Assembly (NCBI GenBank): GCA_029783825.1
Contig: JAREIK010002450.1
Span: 1,307,039-1,371,038, forward strand
Direction: 5' to 3'
Source of the DNA: Sapria himalayana
Taxonomy: Eukaryota > Streptophyta > Magnoliopsida > Malpighiales > Rafflesiaceae
Length of the DNA: 64,000 nt
Position numbers and translations under genes: made by a program. The notes under the pieces are model-generated. The model ran no database searches. It saw only the letters and a list, made by a program, of their open reading frames with translations, and was not told where the DNA came from. Shown in pieces: positions 13,140-25,862 of the stretch (the first letter of the stretch is position 1; each line of letters opens with the position of its first letter).

Positions 13140-14640
13140 ACATAATAGAATCATAGTTATTAAAAACAAACGTAAGGCATGCCTAAAGGACATGCACCAC
13201 GATGCACTTGCCAAAGCACCTTGCCTGGGAAGAGACATACCAATTTGCAAAGGCTTGTAGAAACATGCCTAACGCAGGCATGCCTTATAAAGGGAGGCAC
13301 AGACGCCTAATATGTACACATATTACGAGGAAACCATAGGATATAAAAAAATATGTACAAATATAAATATATTAGTTTTAAGATTTTCAACTTGGCATGT
13401 GCCGCGTGGCCCTTGGCCCTTGGATCCTAGACCAGAGCACTAGACCATAGGCATGTGGACTTAGTTTGGGTGGCAAGGTGGCCCGTGGTCTTGACCCAAG
13501 CCCCTGATCATGAGGCCCTGGGCATGTGAGCCTAAATTTGGGCCGATGATTTGTGGCCCCCTACTGGTTGTGCTCAAGGGTCATGACCTTGAGCCTGTGT
13601 GATAAGTCTAGGTGGTTGGGCTTGTGATTGTGGACCATAAGCTACTCAATTTGTATAATACTATAAGATGTTTTCTTTAATCAGTTACAGTTTTAAAAAT
13701 TAGTAAATAAATTTTTTTATTATTTTAAACATGTAATAGAGAAAAAAAATAATTAAATGAAAAAAAACATATAAAAGAATAATATATTTAATATTTCAAC
13801 AAATTATATAAAAAAATAAAAAAAAAACATAAATAATATCACTTTCATCTTCAATATTTATTTCTCATCAATAACTTGAACATTAACATAATATAGAGTT
13901 TCAATTTCTCAAAATTTTTGATAAATTTATCTCCTGAAACTTAAAATTTCTTGTATCTAACTTTTTAATTTTTCAAAGATAATAAATACCAATAAATAAA
14001 TAAATCACATATAATTTTAGATATCATAAAAAATATGAATTCATAAGATTTTTATTTTATAATACCAAAATATAATCAATCATAAGATAAATACAAACAA
14101 TAATAAATATCTAGATATATTGAAAGCCAAAAGGTCATACCTACTAAACTGACTAGTTCGTTTACTTTATTTATTTTAAAAATTAATCATGTCAGGAAAT
14201 AAGTTTGAGTTATGATACCCAAAGTGACAAACTGACAACTATATTTATTCTCAAAATATTTACATACTTTAGATCATACCTACTAAGCTGCTCCTAGCTT
14301 GGAGATGTGCACTATGCTTGTGGCCTAGGTTCGGTCTGGGCAAAGCCTTGACTGGATATGGCGACTACCTACATGACTGGGAGATGCTAACAGCAACAAC
14401 CTGGGTATGCAAGTTGCTGCAGCATGGGCTTGCTACTAGTACTAAGCTGGGGGCTCTCTGATCTTGAGTATGAACCATGGAAAACCAACCTTGGGTTTGG
14501 GGGTCCATGGGATAGGCTTGGGGCTGGGCGTGGCCTTATGACTTGCGAATTATATGTTGGGTTGAGGGATGAAGCACACGGGCCCATTAGTTACTTATTA
14601 ACTATTGTGTAATTTGTATAGTTACATTTATCATAAATTT
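13140..14640. other. GC-rich islands in AT-rich DNA, probable transposon ends
   Basis: Three GC-rich patches (13160-13310, 13380-13660, 14285-14600) alternate with AT-rich DNA. The first has AAGGCATGCC words like a hAT-type end. The second and third contain many CTTGG, GGGCTTG and TGGCC words and share a flanking ACCTACTAAA/ACCTACTAAG context. No terminal inverted repeats with target duplications were located and no protein similarity was recognised. The small open frames here (14387..14587 and 14424..14612) overlap on opposite strands and look non-coding. Confidence 0.35.
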
Positions 14641-14931
14641 TACTTATAATTTATAAATATCTCACTACGTTGAATAATAAATATATAAAACAAGAAAAAA
14701 TAACATAATGATCATTGACTATCAAATTACAATAAAATAAAAAAATAGTTGATAAACAAAAAAAAAAAAAAAGGTTTATCTTCCAACTATATGTGTCATC
14801 CATATCTTGAACTTCAGCATTATTTATATGTAGATTTAATTTCTCAAAATCTTCAATAAAGTTTATCTATTATCACTTAAAATATCATACATGTGTTTTC
14901 TCAATCCTTTAAACATATCAACACAAATATT

Positions 14932-15475
14932 ATATATGGTATAAGATTAATCATTATGTCTGCAATTATATTCACAAAAATAAAGAAAATATACTGCAAT
15001 GGTAAAGTAAATATCATAAGAGTTACTAAATCACATATTATTTTATATAGTAGAAAAAAGATGCACTAATATGATTTATAATACGTTATAATAACAAAAT
15101 TTTGCAATTACTAAATAGGCCAATTCATCAGTTCCACTTAACTAATTATATGAAAATTAAATCTCTCTCAAACACAAATAAAGCTATCACAATCAAAAGG
15201 ACATTATCATATATGGTGTAAATTTTATTATTAGGTCTGCAATTATAATCATAAAAAAAATGAAAATAGACTATCAGATTAAAGTAAACATTAGAAAAGT
15301 TAGTAAATCACAAATTATTTTATATAACAAAAAAAAATGAACTCATAAAATTTCTATGTTATAATATTAAAAAATTAACAACTACTAAACAAGCCAACTT
15401 ATCAACTTATTTTAGTTAAATAATATTAAAATTAAATCATTCTCAAATACAAATAAAGTTATTATACTCATAAAA
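14932..15475 (+). repeat. Diverged tandem duplication, ~277-bp period
   Basis: The segment with ATGGTATAAG...GTCTGCAATTATA, then CTAAATCACATATTATTTTATATAG and CTCAAACACAAATAAAG, at 14932-15190 recurs at about 15209-15475 with many substitutions. TCTGCAATTATA is at 14959 and 15236. A third, more diverged relative lies at about 13850-14260. The sequence is otherwise non-coding. Confidence 0.7.
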
Positions 15476-16029
15476 ATATTATTATATTTATTCTCATAAT
15501 ATTTATATAAATTATTTAAATATTTTTATATTTTATTATCTCGCTCGAATGATAAGTGTATAGATTTAACTATAAATTTTAAAATATTTCCTATATCATA
15601 CACCTTAATCCTCATCTTTATAGGTAGCTAAGCAACATAATCGTAAAACAATAACTCAATATTTTAAATATCTTGTTCTCATTTCTCTATATTATTAAAA
15701 ACACAACCCATTATAAATATAACAAAGTGCAACAAAATATATATGTATTGTTGCAAATCAATGCAAAAAAAAATTATAATGCATAATGATAAAACATCAT
15801 ACAAGCACACACTTATAGTGGGAAAAAATGAAGCAATCTACAATTTGGGTGCTCCTATCAAAAATTATAAACAAAAAAAAAATACATCAAAAAAACAGTA
15901 TGCAAGTTATAATACTTTTCATTAAGCTGGTGTGTACAAGTCTAATATTAAATTTGAAAGAAAAAAAAACTGACATCTTCAAAGTCTTGGTTAAGATATT
16001 TGATGGTTGTGTGACTGTCTGAATATATG
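15476..16029. other. AT-rich intronic sequence, nothing recognised
   Basis: About 550 bp with no terminal repeats, no tandem structure and only short lysine/asparagine-rich frames. These frames are not convincing genes. Confidence 0.4.
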
Positions 16030-17270
16030 TTAAAATAATAATTTCATCCTATTAGTGAAAAAAAAATAGTTAACTTCTATGTACTTTGTCTGCTGATAAA
16101 ATATTTGATTTAAGATCATATACCTCATCACCTTACTAGCATAGTAAAAAGAAATGAAAGAATAATTTAAATATCTGATCACTAAAATTATGTAACGCAT
16201 CCAAAATATCTTATAAATAACTATAATATTATTTTGAATCTTATTTTTATATTGATTCACAATAATTATTTTTATCTTACTTTTCTAAGAGATAATATTA
16301 CTTTCAAAAAAATATATAAAACTCTATTGTAGACAAGCTCTCAATGCATATTGGCATCAAACTCAAATTTGAATATTCAATAAATTACAAGTGACTATGA
16401 TCTTTGAAAGAGAGCCTAAGTCCTAAAAAATTATTTGCATACTTATACATACGAAAAATTATGTCAAGATGAATCTACCAAGTAGAATGTAATAAAAGAC
16501 TAATTATACTAAGTGTGTATGTTATTTTTTATGTAGTCATAACAGTTAATTAATATTTACTATAATTTTCTTATAATTAATATAGTCAATACATTGATTA
16601 ATAAAAATATCCATTAAAACATAATTAAAAAGATTAAACTCTGTCAGAGTATCAAATGCATATCTCCTATGTGACAAGATGATGCCCCTCATATAATAAA
16701 AACAACCTCTATGCCAAAAAAAGTACTCTAGTCTCCAAAGATTCATCTAAAATTATGCTTGAAAAAACTCTGAGTTGAGTGAACCCCAACTCATCATTTA
16801 TCATAATCAGAATATCATTAACGTAGATAATCATCAAAATCAATCTACAATTAGCATCCCTCAAAAAAAAAACTCAAAGAGAAGTTTGTAATATATATGT
16901 ACAATCTAAATGAAATGACTACATATAAAAATATTTCAAACTAGATTTTTAGTGACTACTTCAAGTTATATAATGTATTTTATAATCTATAAATTATATC
17001 TGATTGTATTAATGAGAACCCAATATATATAACTCCCCTAGAGGTCAATAAAAATAAATATATTTTTAACATTTAGCTAGTGTAACATCCAACTATATAA
17101 TGCTATAAAAATATAAAAAAATTCATATTAATATCATCTTAGTCATCAAGAAAAAAAAAAATTCTAAAAGACCACACTAAATTGGTGAGTAAAGCTTTTT
17201 GCTATGAGTCTTATCTTAAAATTAATCTTCCCATCTGAGCATAGAAAAACAATGATTACTCATTTGCAGT
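16030..17270 (-). mobile_element. Ty1/copia retrotransposon relic (reverse transcriptase region)
   Basis: On the minus strand broken frames follow copia reverse transcriptase order. Near 17200-17270 a frame resembles the KARLVAKGF block (IRLIAKSFTHQFSV). At about 16790-16850 it reads IIYVNDILIMIND, matching the YVDD active-site block with Asp to Asn in the first position. At 16546-16746 it reads GIILSHRRYAFDTLTEF, the strand-switch block that follows. Stops and frameshifts are frequent. LTRs were not identified. Confidence 0.75.
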
Positions 17271-17441
17271 CAACAACACATCATCCTTGGAGGTGTTAAA
17301 TTGATCGTGCATTGTCAGCACCGCCCATTTGAGTGTGTCACGATCATGCCATTATGTTGTGTCGGGCACAAAAACTAACCGTGCTGACCCGGTTGTGCTG
17401 CCCATGAGTATAAGATTCTCATCATTCACTCATATATGATA

Positions 17442-17653
17442 TTTAGGTGTCAAACGGGTTGAGCAGCCCGGGCCAGGCTTGAAGCCTAGCCTAGCCTAGC
17501 ACAGAACGCTATAGTAGCATGCTCAGGCCAATGTCAGGGTTTGGGTTGCGGGCATGTGCCAGGCCTACCCTATAAAAACTTGTGACATGCCTGGCACACA
17601 AGCCTGGTTGGACTCGAAAAAAATAGGTTGGCCCAGCCCATTTGAGACCTATA
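17442..17653. mobile_element. 212-bp non-autonomous hAT element (MITE-like)
   Basis: The left end TTTAGGTGTCAA (17442-17453) and right end TTGAGACCTATA (17642-17653) are degenerate inverted copies of the family's TAGAGGTGTCAA end. They are flanked by ATATGATA (17434-17441) and ATATAATA (17654-17661), a 7/8 match to an 8-bp hAT target duplication. The interior is GC-rich subterminal DNA only, with no coding sequence. Confidence 0.7.
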
Positions 17654-18913
17654 ATATAATAATGTCATCATAAAGATGAAGAATCTCAAAAAATCTCAAA
17701 ATCTTTTTATTAATTTTTCATATATAATCTATATAGTAAGTGATAAAACATACAAAAGATATAGCATTATGACTAGTCCAAATATTAAACATCACAGATA
17801 TCACACCACTATATTACCTAAATTCATTACTTATTATTTATTTTTATATCTTATAATTTTTAATAATATTATTCCTACATGTAAACATAAGAATCATATG
17901 ATAAGTAAACTGAAAAAAAATCTACATGATACTGACAACCCTAACATCCTCCAAAAATCTAATTAAAAGACTCATAATAACAATCAGTTTAGTCATATTT
18001 TACCTCCTTAAATCATTGTGATATATAAACAAAGTTAAAGAAACTGAACTAAATCTAGCTTTTAGCCTACCGCTCATACTCAATTGAGTTTGCTTATGAT
18101 ATAATACACCATAATTTTTTGTATATTGATCAGCATGTCTCTTTAGGTGTCCAATCCCACACATATTCCTACATGTATATAATTTTTATAATATTTATAT
18201 TGTGTCGATTTTTTATCAACACTCCTAGCTTTTTTAGTTTTTATTATGTTAAAGTTAGTCCAAAATACCAAGATTTTTATAATTTTTTATTTTTTTGGCA
18301 TTTATGTTTGAGTCAATACTATGAATAAAAAACACAATTTCAGTCTCAAATTTTTCCAGTAAAATTATTATTATTATCTACGTCTAAATCTAAATTAAAT
18401 AGTTATTGTTACTACTATTAGCCTTTTTTTTGTTAGAATTAATTTATTAAATATGACTATATTAAAAAACAAAAAGAAAATCTAAATTATATTATGTATT
18501 AGAGATGAGACAAATAAAGCCACACACTACACATCATAGCAACAGATAACAATAAAAAAACTCATACTTAAATTACTTTAAAGTTTAAACTTTAAAAAAA
18601 TATAAAAAGAGAGAGCAGAAAGCAGGGAAGATTCAAATTAGAGAGAAGAAAAGAAAGAGTTAGATTAAAATATAAATGAAAATAAAAAACATCAAACTCA
18701 TAATCTATATTTATAAATTTTTTTAATATAAAAATCATTTTTTTTTTGAATTAAAAATTGGGCAGAAACTCAACACACGCGAATTTCTTCCATAGCCATT
18801 GAAATGAAATTCAATGCTCAAGATTACAAAAAATTATTATTTTTTTTATATTTTCAGCTAAGTAACCATTGAGATTGTGGGTATGGTCTCAGGTGAGGTG
18901 TGCCTGCTTCCGA

Positions 18914-19098
18914 GCCTCGCCTTGCCTCGCCTCGCCTCGCCTCGCCTTGCCTCGCCTCGCCTTGCCTCGCCTCGCCTTGCCTCGCCTCGCCTCGCCTCGC
19001 CTCGCCTTGCCTCGCCTCGCCTCGCCTCGCCTTGCCTCGCCTCGCCTTGCCTCGCCTCGCCTCGCCTCGCCTCGCCTTGCCTCGCCTCGCCTCGCCTC
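18914..19098 (+). repeat. GCCTC pentamer array, 37 units, with patterned GCCTT variants
   Basis: There are exactly 37 five-base units without indels. Units 2, 7, 10, 13, 19, 24, 27 and 33 read GCCTT and all others GCCTC. Spacings of the variant units (5,3,3,6,5,3,6) repeat, which shows block duplication of about 14-17 units. The array lies in the GC-rich subterminal part of a hAT relic. Arg/Gly/Glu/Ala-rich and Leu/Ala/Ser-rich open frames over it are translations of the repeat. Confidence 0.95.
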
Positions 19099-19829
19099 GA
19101 GTCCATAAGCTCAACCCGAATGCCAAGTACTGAGTCACTAGGCATTGTGTTGACCGTCGCATCACAACATCGACTAGGGCCAGCGCCAGTTGGCCCAACA
19201 GAACAGCATATGTTGTACAGGTGATAGCCAAAAAGACTATCACATGTCGTTATACATGTAGGGCTAGGGCCAGGAAGCCTCGGATGCGCTGCACCTCCAC
19301 TTGGCAGCTAGCGTGGTGCCTGCCAAGGCCAACCACATAGTGGATATCATTAATAAACCCCGCCATATGGAAAAATTTAAAAAAATTGTTACTAAACAAT
19401 TTTTTTAAACCTGCCCGTATGACATATTTGGGCTAAACAGAATAGGCACTGACCAACTGGACCACACCCACTTTCCTATAACCCATATCCCATAAGGAAT
19501 AAACAATTTGTCTTACGGGCTAGTGGACCATGCCAATGAGCTAGGCACGTAGGTCATGCCTGGTCCGGAATGAGGCACGCCTACCTCTAGCTCAGCACAA
19601 CACAAGTCATGCCTCAAGCCAGCCCATCCCATATCCAGGCATGATTCCGAACCATGTTGCATTGGGCCAGGCATGACTCAATCGAGTCGTGCCTCATGTC
19701 GTGTTTGGCCCACTTGACACCTCTAGACGAGCAATGATACCTAGATACAAAGAGGAGATGCAACATACAAGGTGGCAACTGCAAACAAAAAAATAAGAAT
19801 ACACATTATGATTTATTTTAATTACTTTA

Positions 19830-21665
19830 TTTTTTTTGGATTAACAAATAAAATAAAAAATAAAATAAACATTTAAAAATACTTCTCTTTCATTTCTCTT
19901 ATTTCTAGTCTAGTCTCATAATTATGCAATAAAAAATTACAATAAAAACTTAAATTAAAAAAATAAAACTTAAACATAATATCAGAATAAAAATTTGACA
20001 GAAAGGTTAGAGACCTAAACTAAGTTCTTTCATTTGGTCTCGACATATTTGACTACAAAATCTATAACTAAACAAAATTCAATAATTTAGATTCAATTTA
20101 GGATAATTAGAAATAAAAATACTAAATATGTCAAAAAAGATTCAACATTATGTATATATTGTAAAAGATATATTACAAAAAATATATTATCAAAAAAGAT
20201 TTGGCATAGTCAGTATATTATAAAAATTACTTCTCTCCTCAATTTCTCATAGTTCCAGTCTTGTCTCACAATTATATACTAAAAAATGATAAATAATAAA
20301 TTTAATAAAACTTTATTCAACATAAGCATTGATAATAATAACAACTCAAATGAAATATTTTAGACCAAAACTAAGTTCTCTCATATGTCTTTGACACATA
20401 TATCTAAAAAATCAAAACTTAAACAAACTTTAATAATCTAAACACATTTTAAGATAATTAAAAATAAAAATACAAGATATATCAAAAAATATTTAGCATA
20501 GTATATATATTGTAAAAACATATATACATATATGAGTACTAGTAGCATTGATCACCTTAAAAAAGATATCAACTAATATTCCAACAAAATATAATATATA
20601 AAATTCTAAGCAAATTCAACTTAACAGTGAGGCCTTTGTAATAGATATTGAATCAAATTTTAATTTAATAACTCCTTTTATTTACCGTAATAAATTTAGA
20701 AGAAATTACATATATAAATTAATTACTAGTACGAGTCTTTGGATTATATTTTCAGAGAATACAAGAATAATTAATATAATATAAATCTATTTTCACTTTA
20801 GTTATCATTTAATTCTTAAGTTCACTAATAAAAAATAACAAAATAAAATAAATAAAGTTAAAAAATAATTTATAATTAATGAACTTAAATAAAATAATAG
20901 AGCGGTATTTGTAACATCCGCCTGATCACGATGACATATACAAACTTAAGAAACATGTATCACATAATTAGGTTAATTATGAAACACATATATTATTTAC
21001 ATGTCTCACTGCCTACTATGGCAATTCTAAAAAAAAATTAAATAACAAATTATATAAATTCCTAAGATCCTCCCTCCTTTTGATAATTTTACCATATATG
21101 AGTATCTGACGAATATCTTTAAGGAATATAAAATTAACAATAAAATTTTTAAAATTATATTCGATAATACTTTAAATAATAATATCATTATTAACATAAT
21201 TATCAGAACCATTATAGATAGACCATTAGCCAATACTTTTCAAGTTTGATATATATGTCACGTAATTAACTTAATGATACAAATAAATATAAAAATTATT
21301 TTTCTCATATTAGAAAACATAAAAAAGTTACTAAAATATCATAAGATATCTAACAGACAACATGAGTTTCAAATGAAAATCAAACACTATTAGCATTATA
21401 CATACTTGATGTTAAAATTAATATGAGTTACTAAAATACTTTTCAAACACTATTAATACATGATATTCAACTACATCAATAGAAAGAATAAAGAATGTAT
21501 TATTAATAATTCAAATTCTAAAAAATTTTTAGAATTTTAAAAAAAAATTCTAAAAATTTTTTATGATATAACAAATATATGTTTGTATATGTACACTCCA
21601 ACCATTTACATTGTACTTAGGTACGTATGTAATATTAATAGTATGTTTAGTATATATAGAGAGCA
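19830..21665 (+). mobile_element. hAT relic (plus strand), truncated at the 3' end
   Basis: At about 20930-21360 frames match the transposase of neighbouring copies. Around 21240-21290 one reads QVYICHVINLMIQINIKII with frameshifts, equivalent to the RCxxHxLN region. Upstream, 19882-20171 and 20225-20530 are a diverged tandem duplication (CTAAACTAAGTTCTTTCAT and CCAAAACTAAGTTCTCTCAT) of a segment also found near 22400 and 41620 in other copies, probably element intron. Similarity ends near 21665, where a different GC-rich element end begins. Confidence 0.65.
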
Positions 21666-22250
21666 CCCGTATTTTTTAAAAGTTTTTTTTTATAATGTCT
21701 AGACATGCGCCTCAATGTGAGGCATTCATAAAATACCTCAAGGCGTTAAAAAAACATGGAGCTCGACAGAGCTCCATGCAAGCTACATTGAGCTCGACAA
21801 AGCACCTCGAGCTCCATCATGAAACTCGACGAAGCTCCACGAGCACCAACGAGGACCTCCAAGTAGCTCAATCGAGGGAAAGGAGAGATGCTCCATACTA
21901 TTTTATATTTATTAAAATTTAAAATATTATTTTAATTTGATAATTTGATATAATTATCAAATTAATAAATAGTATTAATAATAAAATATTCCATACTATT
22001 TATTTAAAAAAAATAAATTTAATTTTAATTTAATAATGATAAAATTATTTTAAAATTTAATATATTATAAAATATTTATTAATTACAAAATTTTAAAAGG
22101 CTAAAGAGTAAGGAAAGATATTTTGATATTCATGAGACGATGCGTAAGCCTCAAGGCATTAAGGCGTAAATTTTTTGAGCATCACAATATATAATTAATT
22201 AATATAATAAAATATATAAAATAATAAAGCATAAATTAAAAAAATAAAAA
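21665..22250. mobile_element. Relics of the GGCG-type element family
   Basis: CACCCGTATTTTTTAAAAG at about 21664 resembles the left end of the element at 38266 (CACTGTATTCAAAGGCG) and is followed by GCGCCTCAATGTGAGGC and CCTCAAGGCGTT. From 22086, CAAAATTTTAAAAGGCTAAA through ATGCGTAAGCCTCAAGGC and CACAATATATAATTAATTAA follows the reverse complement of that element's right end. Either two opposed fragments or one rearranged copy. Between them, about 21750-21850, lies a triplicated ~31-bp unit containing GAGCTCGACAAAGC words. Confidence 0.5.
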
Positions 22251-24867
22251 ATCAAAATTTTAAAAAACACTTAAGATACTCATTGACTATAAATATAATT
22301 ACTAAGTTTATCATTAATTTTATTTATAGATTAAAAAAACTAAAAAAGTAGCAACTAATACAAATAAAGATAATAATTTAATATAAATAAAGATAATAAT
22401 GATTATCATACCAAAAGGTCTAAAACTAAAACTAGGTTTTCTATAATAATTTCATTACAAACTTATTTGTCATCTAAAAAATAAAGAACTAGATAATAAT
22501 AATAATATGAATTTGTTTTAAAATAATAAAAAATAAAAATTCTAAAAATATCAATAAAAAATTAGCATAATATATATATTATTAAAAGATATATATATGT
22601 GTGTGTAATAGTGAAAGTGACACTAGCCTTTTTAAGAAACATATCAATCAATGAACCAAAAAATATAATGAATTAATTCTCATATAAACCCAACAAAGGA
22701 GTAAAATCTTTCAAATTTATTCTAGTTCAGTTTCATTTACTCCTTTCATATACTAAAATGATTTTGGAAAGAAAAATATGACTAAACAATTTATTATTAT
22801 TATTATTATGAGTATTCAAATTAAATTATTAGAGGATCCTAGAATAATCAGTATTATATAGACATGCTTTTAGTCTACTTATCATAGGATTCTTAGGTCT
22901 TTAAATAAAAATAACATTATAAATTATTATAAATTTAAAAAATAAGTAATAATTAATAAATTTAAAAAGTATAATAAAATAATGTATATAATGTCTCACA
23001 GTATAGATTCAAAATAAAAATTTAATAAAAATATATTAAAAATTTTTGAGATTTTTCATCCGTATGATGACTATATCATATGTGTGAATGACAAGAATTT
23101 TAAAGAAATATAAAATTCATAATAAAATATTTAGTATTAATTTCAATAATATTTTTAATAATCAAGTAACTATTAGTATGCATATTAGAATAATTAGAGA
23201 TGGATCGTTAAGTAAGATTTTTCATGTTAATTTACCAGATAGTATAAGCAAGAATAAAAATTATTTCTTTTACATTAGAAAAAATAAATAATTTATTAAA
23301 ATACATTAGAATACCTAATAGACAACATGAGTTTAGCAATCTTTATTTACCAAGGGACCTAAAGAAAATCCAAATAAATATGAAATATCATTAGAATTAT
23401 ACTTATCTAATGTTTGAGCAATGTGTTGGCTACCAATATGTGATATTTGACTACGTCAATAATAAAAATGATGAATTTATTATTGATGATTCTGATTTGG
23501 ATGTATAAATATTTTTTATAAAATTTCTAAAAAATTTTATGATACGATAAATATGTATTCATCTGTGTACACTCTCCGCACTTACATTGCACTTAGGTAT
23601 ATATGCAATAATAATAATATATTTAGTAAGTATAGAAGTCACTTTGTATTTAGTATCATGAATATTAATATAAAAATTAAATATTTTAAATACTAATCCA
23701 CTTTTCAATCTCTTTATTGCTTGGTTGTGTGTGTAAATCATAGGTTCGAGTGAAAAGAATAAAAAATATTTTGATATACATATTTATGTGCATGAATCAT
23801 GAATACTAACCTGAAAATTTTATTCATTAAAAATTAACTAATTTATTTATATATTACAAAACAAGGTATGATAAATATGGTCAAGCTCCGAGTAAAGACA
23901 TGTATACCATATTCAGAGAAGATAACTTATATATTCGATTAGCCAAATAATAATAATAAGGTGAACCGTTAAATAGGAGTAAACTATTTTAAAACTTAGA
24001 TATTAATTATTATTTTATTCTATCATATGATAATAATAAAAATTTAGATATTTTAATTGATAAAAATCATACGAATTCATCTATCTACTAACATGACATA
24101 TGACCTATTAATTTCTACTGTATCTAGCATAGCATGAAATCTATTTTTTTGTGGTAGTCAATATTATTTTAGATAAAAGATCGAGACTATGACTACATAT
24201 CATAGAGATACTTGTATGCATGAAAAACTAAAAAAATTCAATGTTTAACATTATGATAAGATACAAGAGATGATGACGAATGATAATTCATAAAACTTAG
24301 AAATCAAGAATATTGTAGCCACCACTAACAATAACTTGAAATGAAAATATGATTATAATGATCTACAATTACATCTGCACTACCATATCACATACACCAT
24401 TTGATGACTCATGTAATTTTTATTTTATTCATTCGATATCATATGATCATTGTTTTTTTATTTTTATCAATTATATCATTATATACTTATGGTCTTATGA
24501 ATTATATCTTATCATATTATATGTGTGCTGTGTGTGTCATATTCTACTTTTGATTATGAAATAAAATAAATTTTTTTTATTACACTTTTATTTTGAGGCA
24601 AATATCATTTTTTTAATAGTTATTCCATTTTTATTTATTTAAATATTAAATTTTTAATAAATAATAAAATAAAAAAATTAAAATTTCAAAATATTTTAAT
24701 TTAATTTTCTATCCAAAAACCAACATTATCAGCACAAACCGGCTTGACCTGGCATGCCCTGGCATTACTTAATAATTTGGCAGACATGTCATGCTGGATA
24801 TGGCATGACAGTTGGGTGACACAATAATGAGCCATTCAAGCAGAACATAACCCATTTGCCACTTTTA
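22190..24867 (+). mobile_element. hAT transposon relic (plus strand)
   Basis: Transposase frames with stops: at about 23040-23290 they follow the other copies up to HIRIIRDGSLSKIFHV and then jump over the RCxxHxLN segment, a small deletion. At about 24090-24230 the C-terminal dimerisation region is visible (TYDLLISTVSSIA, then VVNIILDKRSRL). GC-rich subterminal DNA follows at 24725-24850, and a degenerate right end TTGCCACTTTTA (9/12 to the family end) at 24856-24867. The left end was not found. Confidence 0.7.
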
Positions 24868-24899
24868 CACTATAGGATAGTAATATTATTAAAACTAAG

Positions 24900-25309
24900 A
24901 TGTAATATTCTCAATTTAATTAGTGATAGATGATCAAGTTAAAAATACAAGTAAAAGTCAAATATACTCAAACAAATAAAAAAATTTCTACTATATGAAA
25001 GAAGATATATGGTCCACTATGCACAATTAAATATAAAATTTTCCTTTAAGTCATTTGGCCCTGCAAACAAATATCAAATATAAAAAAATAATAAGAATAA
25101 AATTGTAAAAAAAAATAACTCAAAAAAAAAAAATTTGTCAGACAATCATGAATTAACATAACATGATCAATGAATAAAGAACTAACCATGATATTATCAT
25201 ATCTAGTGATGTTAGAAGGTTTATCATTAGTTACAATAATAATATCAAAAAATATATGTATTAAAAAGAACATAAGACAATTATTTGTAAAGCAAGTACA
25301 AGCTCATAT
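24900..25309 (-). mobile_element. Probable copia relic, part lying left of the inserted hAT element
   Basis: This stretch becomes contiguous with 28936 onward if the hAT element and one copy of its target duplication are removed. It holds minus-strand open pieces (25046-25273) without a motif I can name. Its assignment rests on continuity with the copia-like sequence on the right, so it is an inference. Confidence 0.3.
25302..25309. repeat. Left target-site duplication of the 25310 hAT element
   Basis: GCTCATAT is identical to 28928-28935 on the right side. Eight bases is the standard hAT duplication length. Confidence 0.95.
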
Positions 25310-25852
25310 TAGAGGTGTCAACCGGGCCGAGCCAGCCCAGCCCAGCACGGCATGATTCAGCCGTGCAAGGCCAGGCACGGCACGAAAATTTCCCGTGCCC
25401 ATGCCGTGCATGTCCACGGCATGAACCGTGTCATGCCATGCCTAGGCCAACCAAACATCATGCCGTGTTATGTCATGCCGAGTCAAACCAAGCCTTGTGT
25501 CATGCCTGGCCCGACACCATGACCCATTTACACGGTGCCTCAGCAAGACCCGAGAAACTACCCCAGCAGTAGAAACTAAGCCTAACAATTTCAAAAACTG
25601 CCCAGGCCTAGATCCAATTCCACCCCCCCCCCCCCCCCCCACACTTGCCCCGTTGGCCCACTCCCAATCCCCAACGGTTCAAAATTAAAAAAAAAATAAA
25701 AAGATAATAAAATTAAAAATTTTGAATTTTAACCATTGGATTTTGACTCTAATATCTATGAAACAGAAAAAGACGTCTCATATGATTTTGCCCCAAAAGT
25801 ATCAATAAAAAATTAAAAAAAATACTTTTTAAAAAAAAAATTATAATTATAT

Positions 25853-25862
25853 TCTATAAAAG
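25853..25862 (+). promoter_or_regulatory. TATA-like element of the hAT transposase gene
   Basis: TCTATAAAAG is followed by a CT-rich leader (CTCTCTAATTTT, then TCTCTCTC). The same arrangement, TATA then CT-rich leader, is seen at 41212 (plus) and 45171-45180 (minus) in other copies, which supports a shared promoter position about 550 bp from the element end. Confidence 0.5.

Larger units (their letters stand above)
17288..19725 (-). mobile_element. hAT relic (5' half, minus strand) with intact outer terminal repeat
   Basis: The outer end TTGACACCTCTA at 19714-19725 is a perfect terminal repeat of this hAT family and is preceded by GC-rich subterminal DNA. At 17660-18060 the sequence parallels 43980-44320 of the minus-strand copy at 41888-45725, including CATCCTCCAAAAATCTAATT. 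TTGGGCAGAAA near 18758 is shared with the 5' leader of the copy at 46905-50022. A possible inner end TGGAGGTGTTAA is at 17288-17299, but flanking bases do not make a target duplication, so that boundary is uncertain. The transposase C-terminal half is missing. Confidence 0.6.

Noticed and set aside
18854..19243. RRGEARQGEARRG-type and LASPRLASP-type open frames
   Set aside because: A five-base repeat reads without stops in all frames; no gene.
17288..19733. A complete hAT element with both ends
   Set aside because: The flanking 8-bp sequences (ATCATCCT and GACGAGCA) do not match, so the left boundary is not proven.
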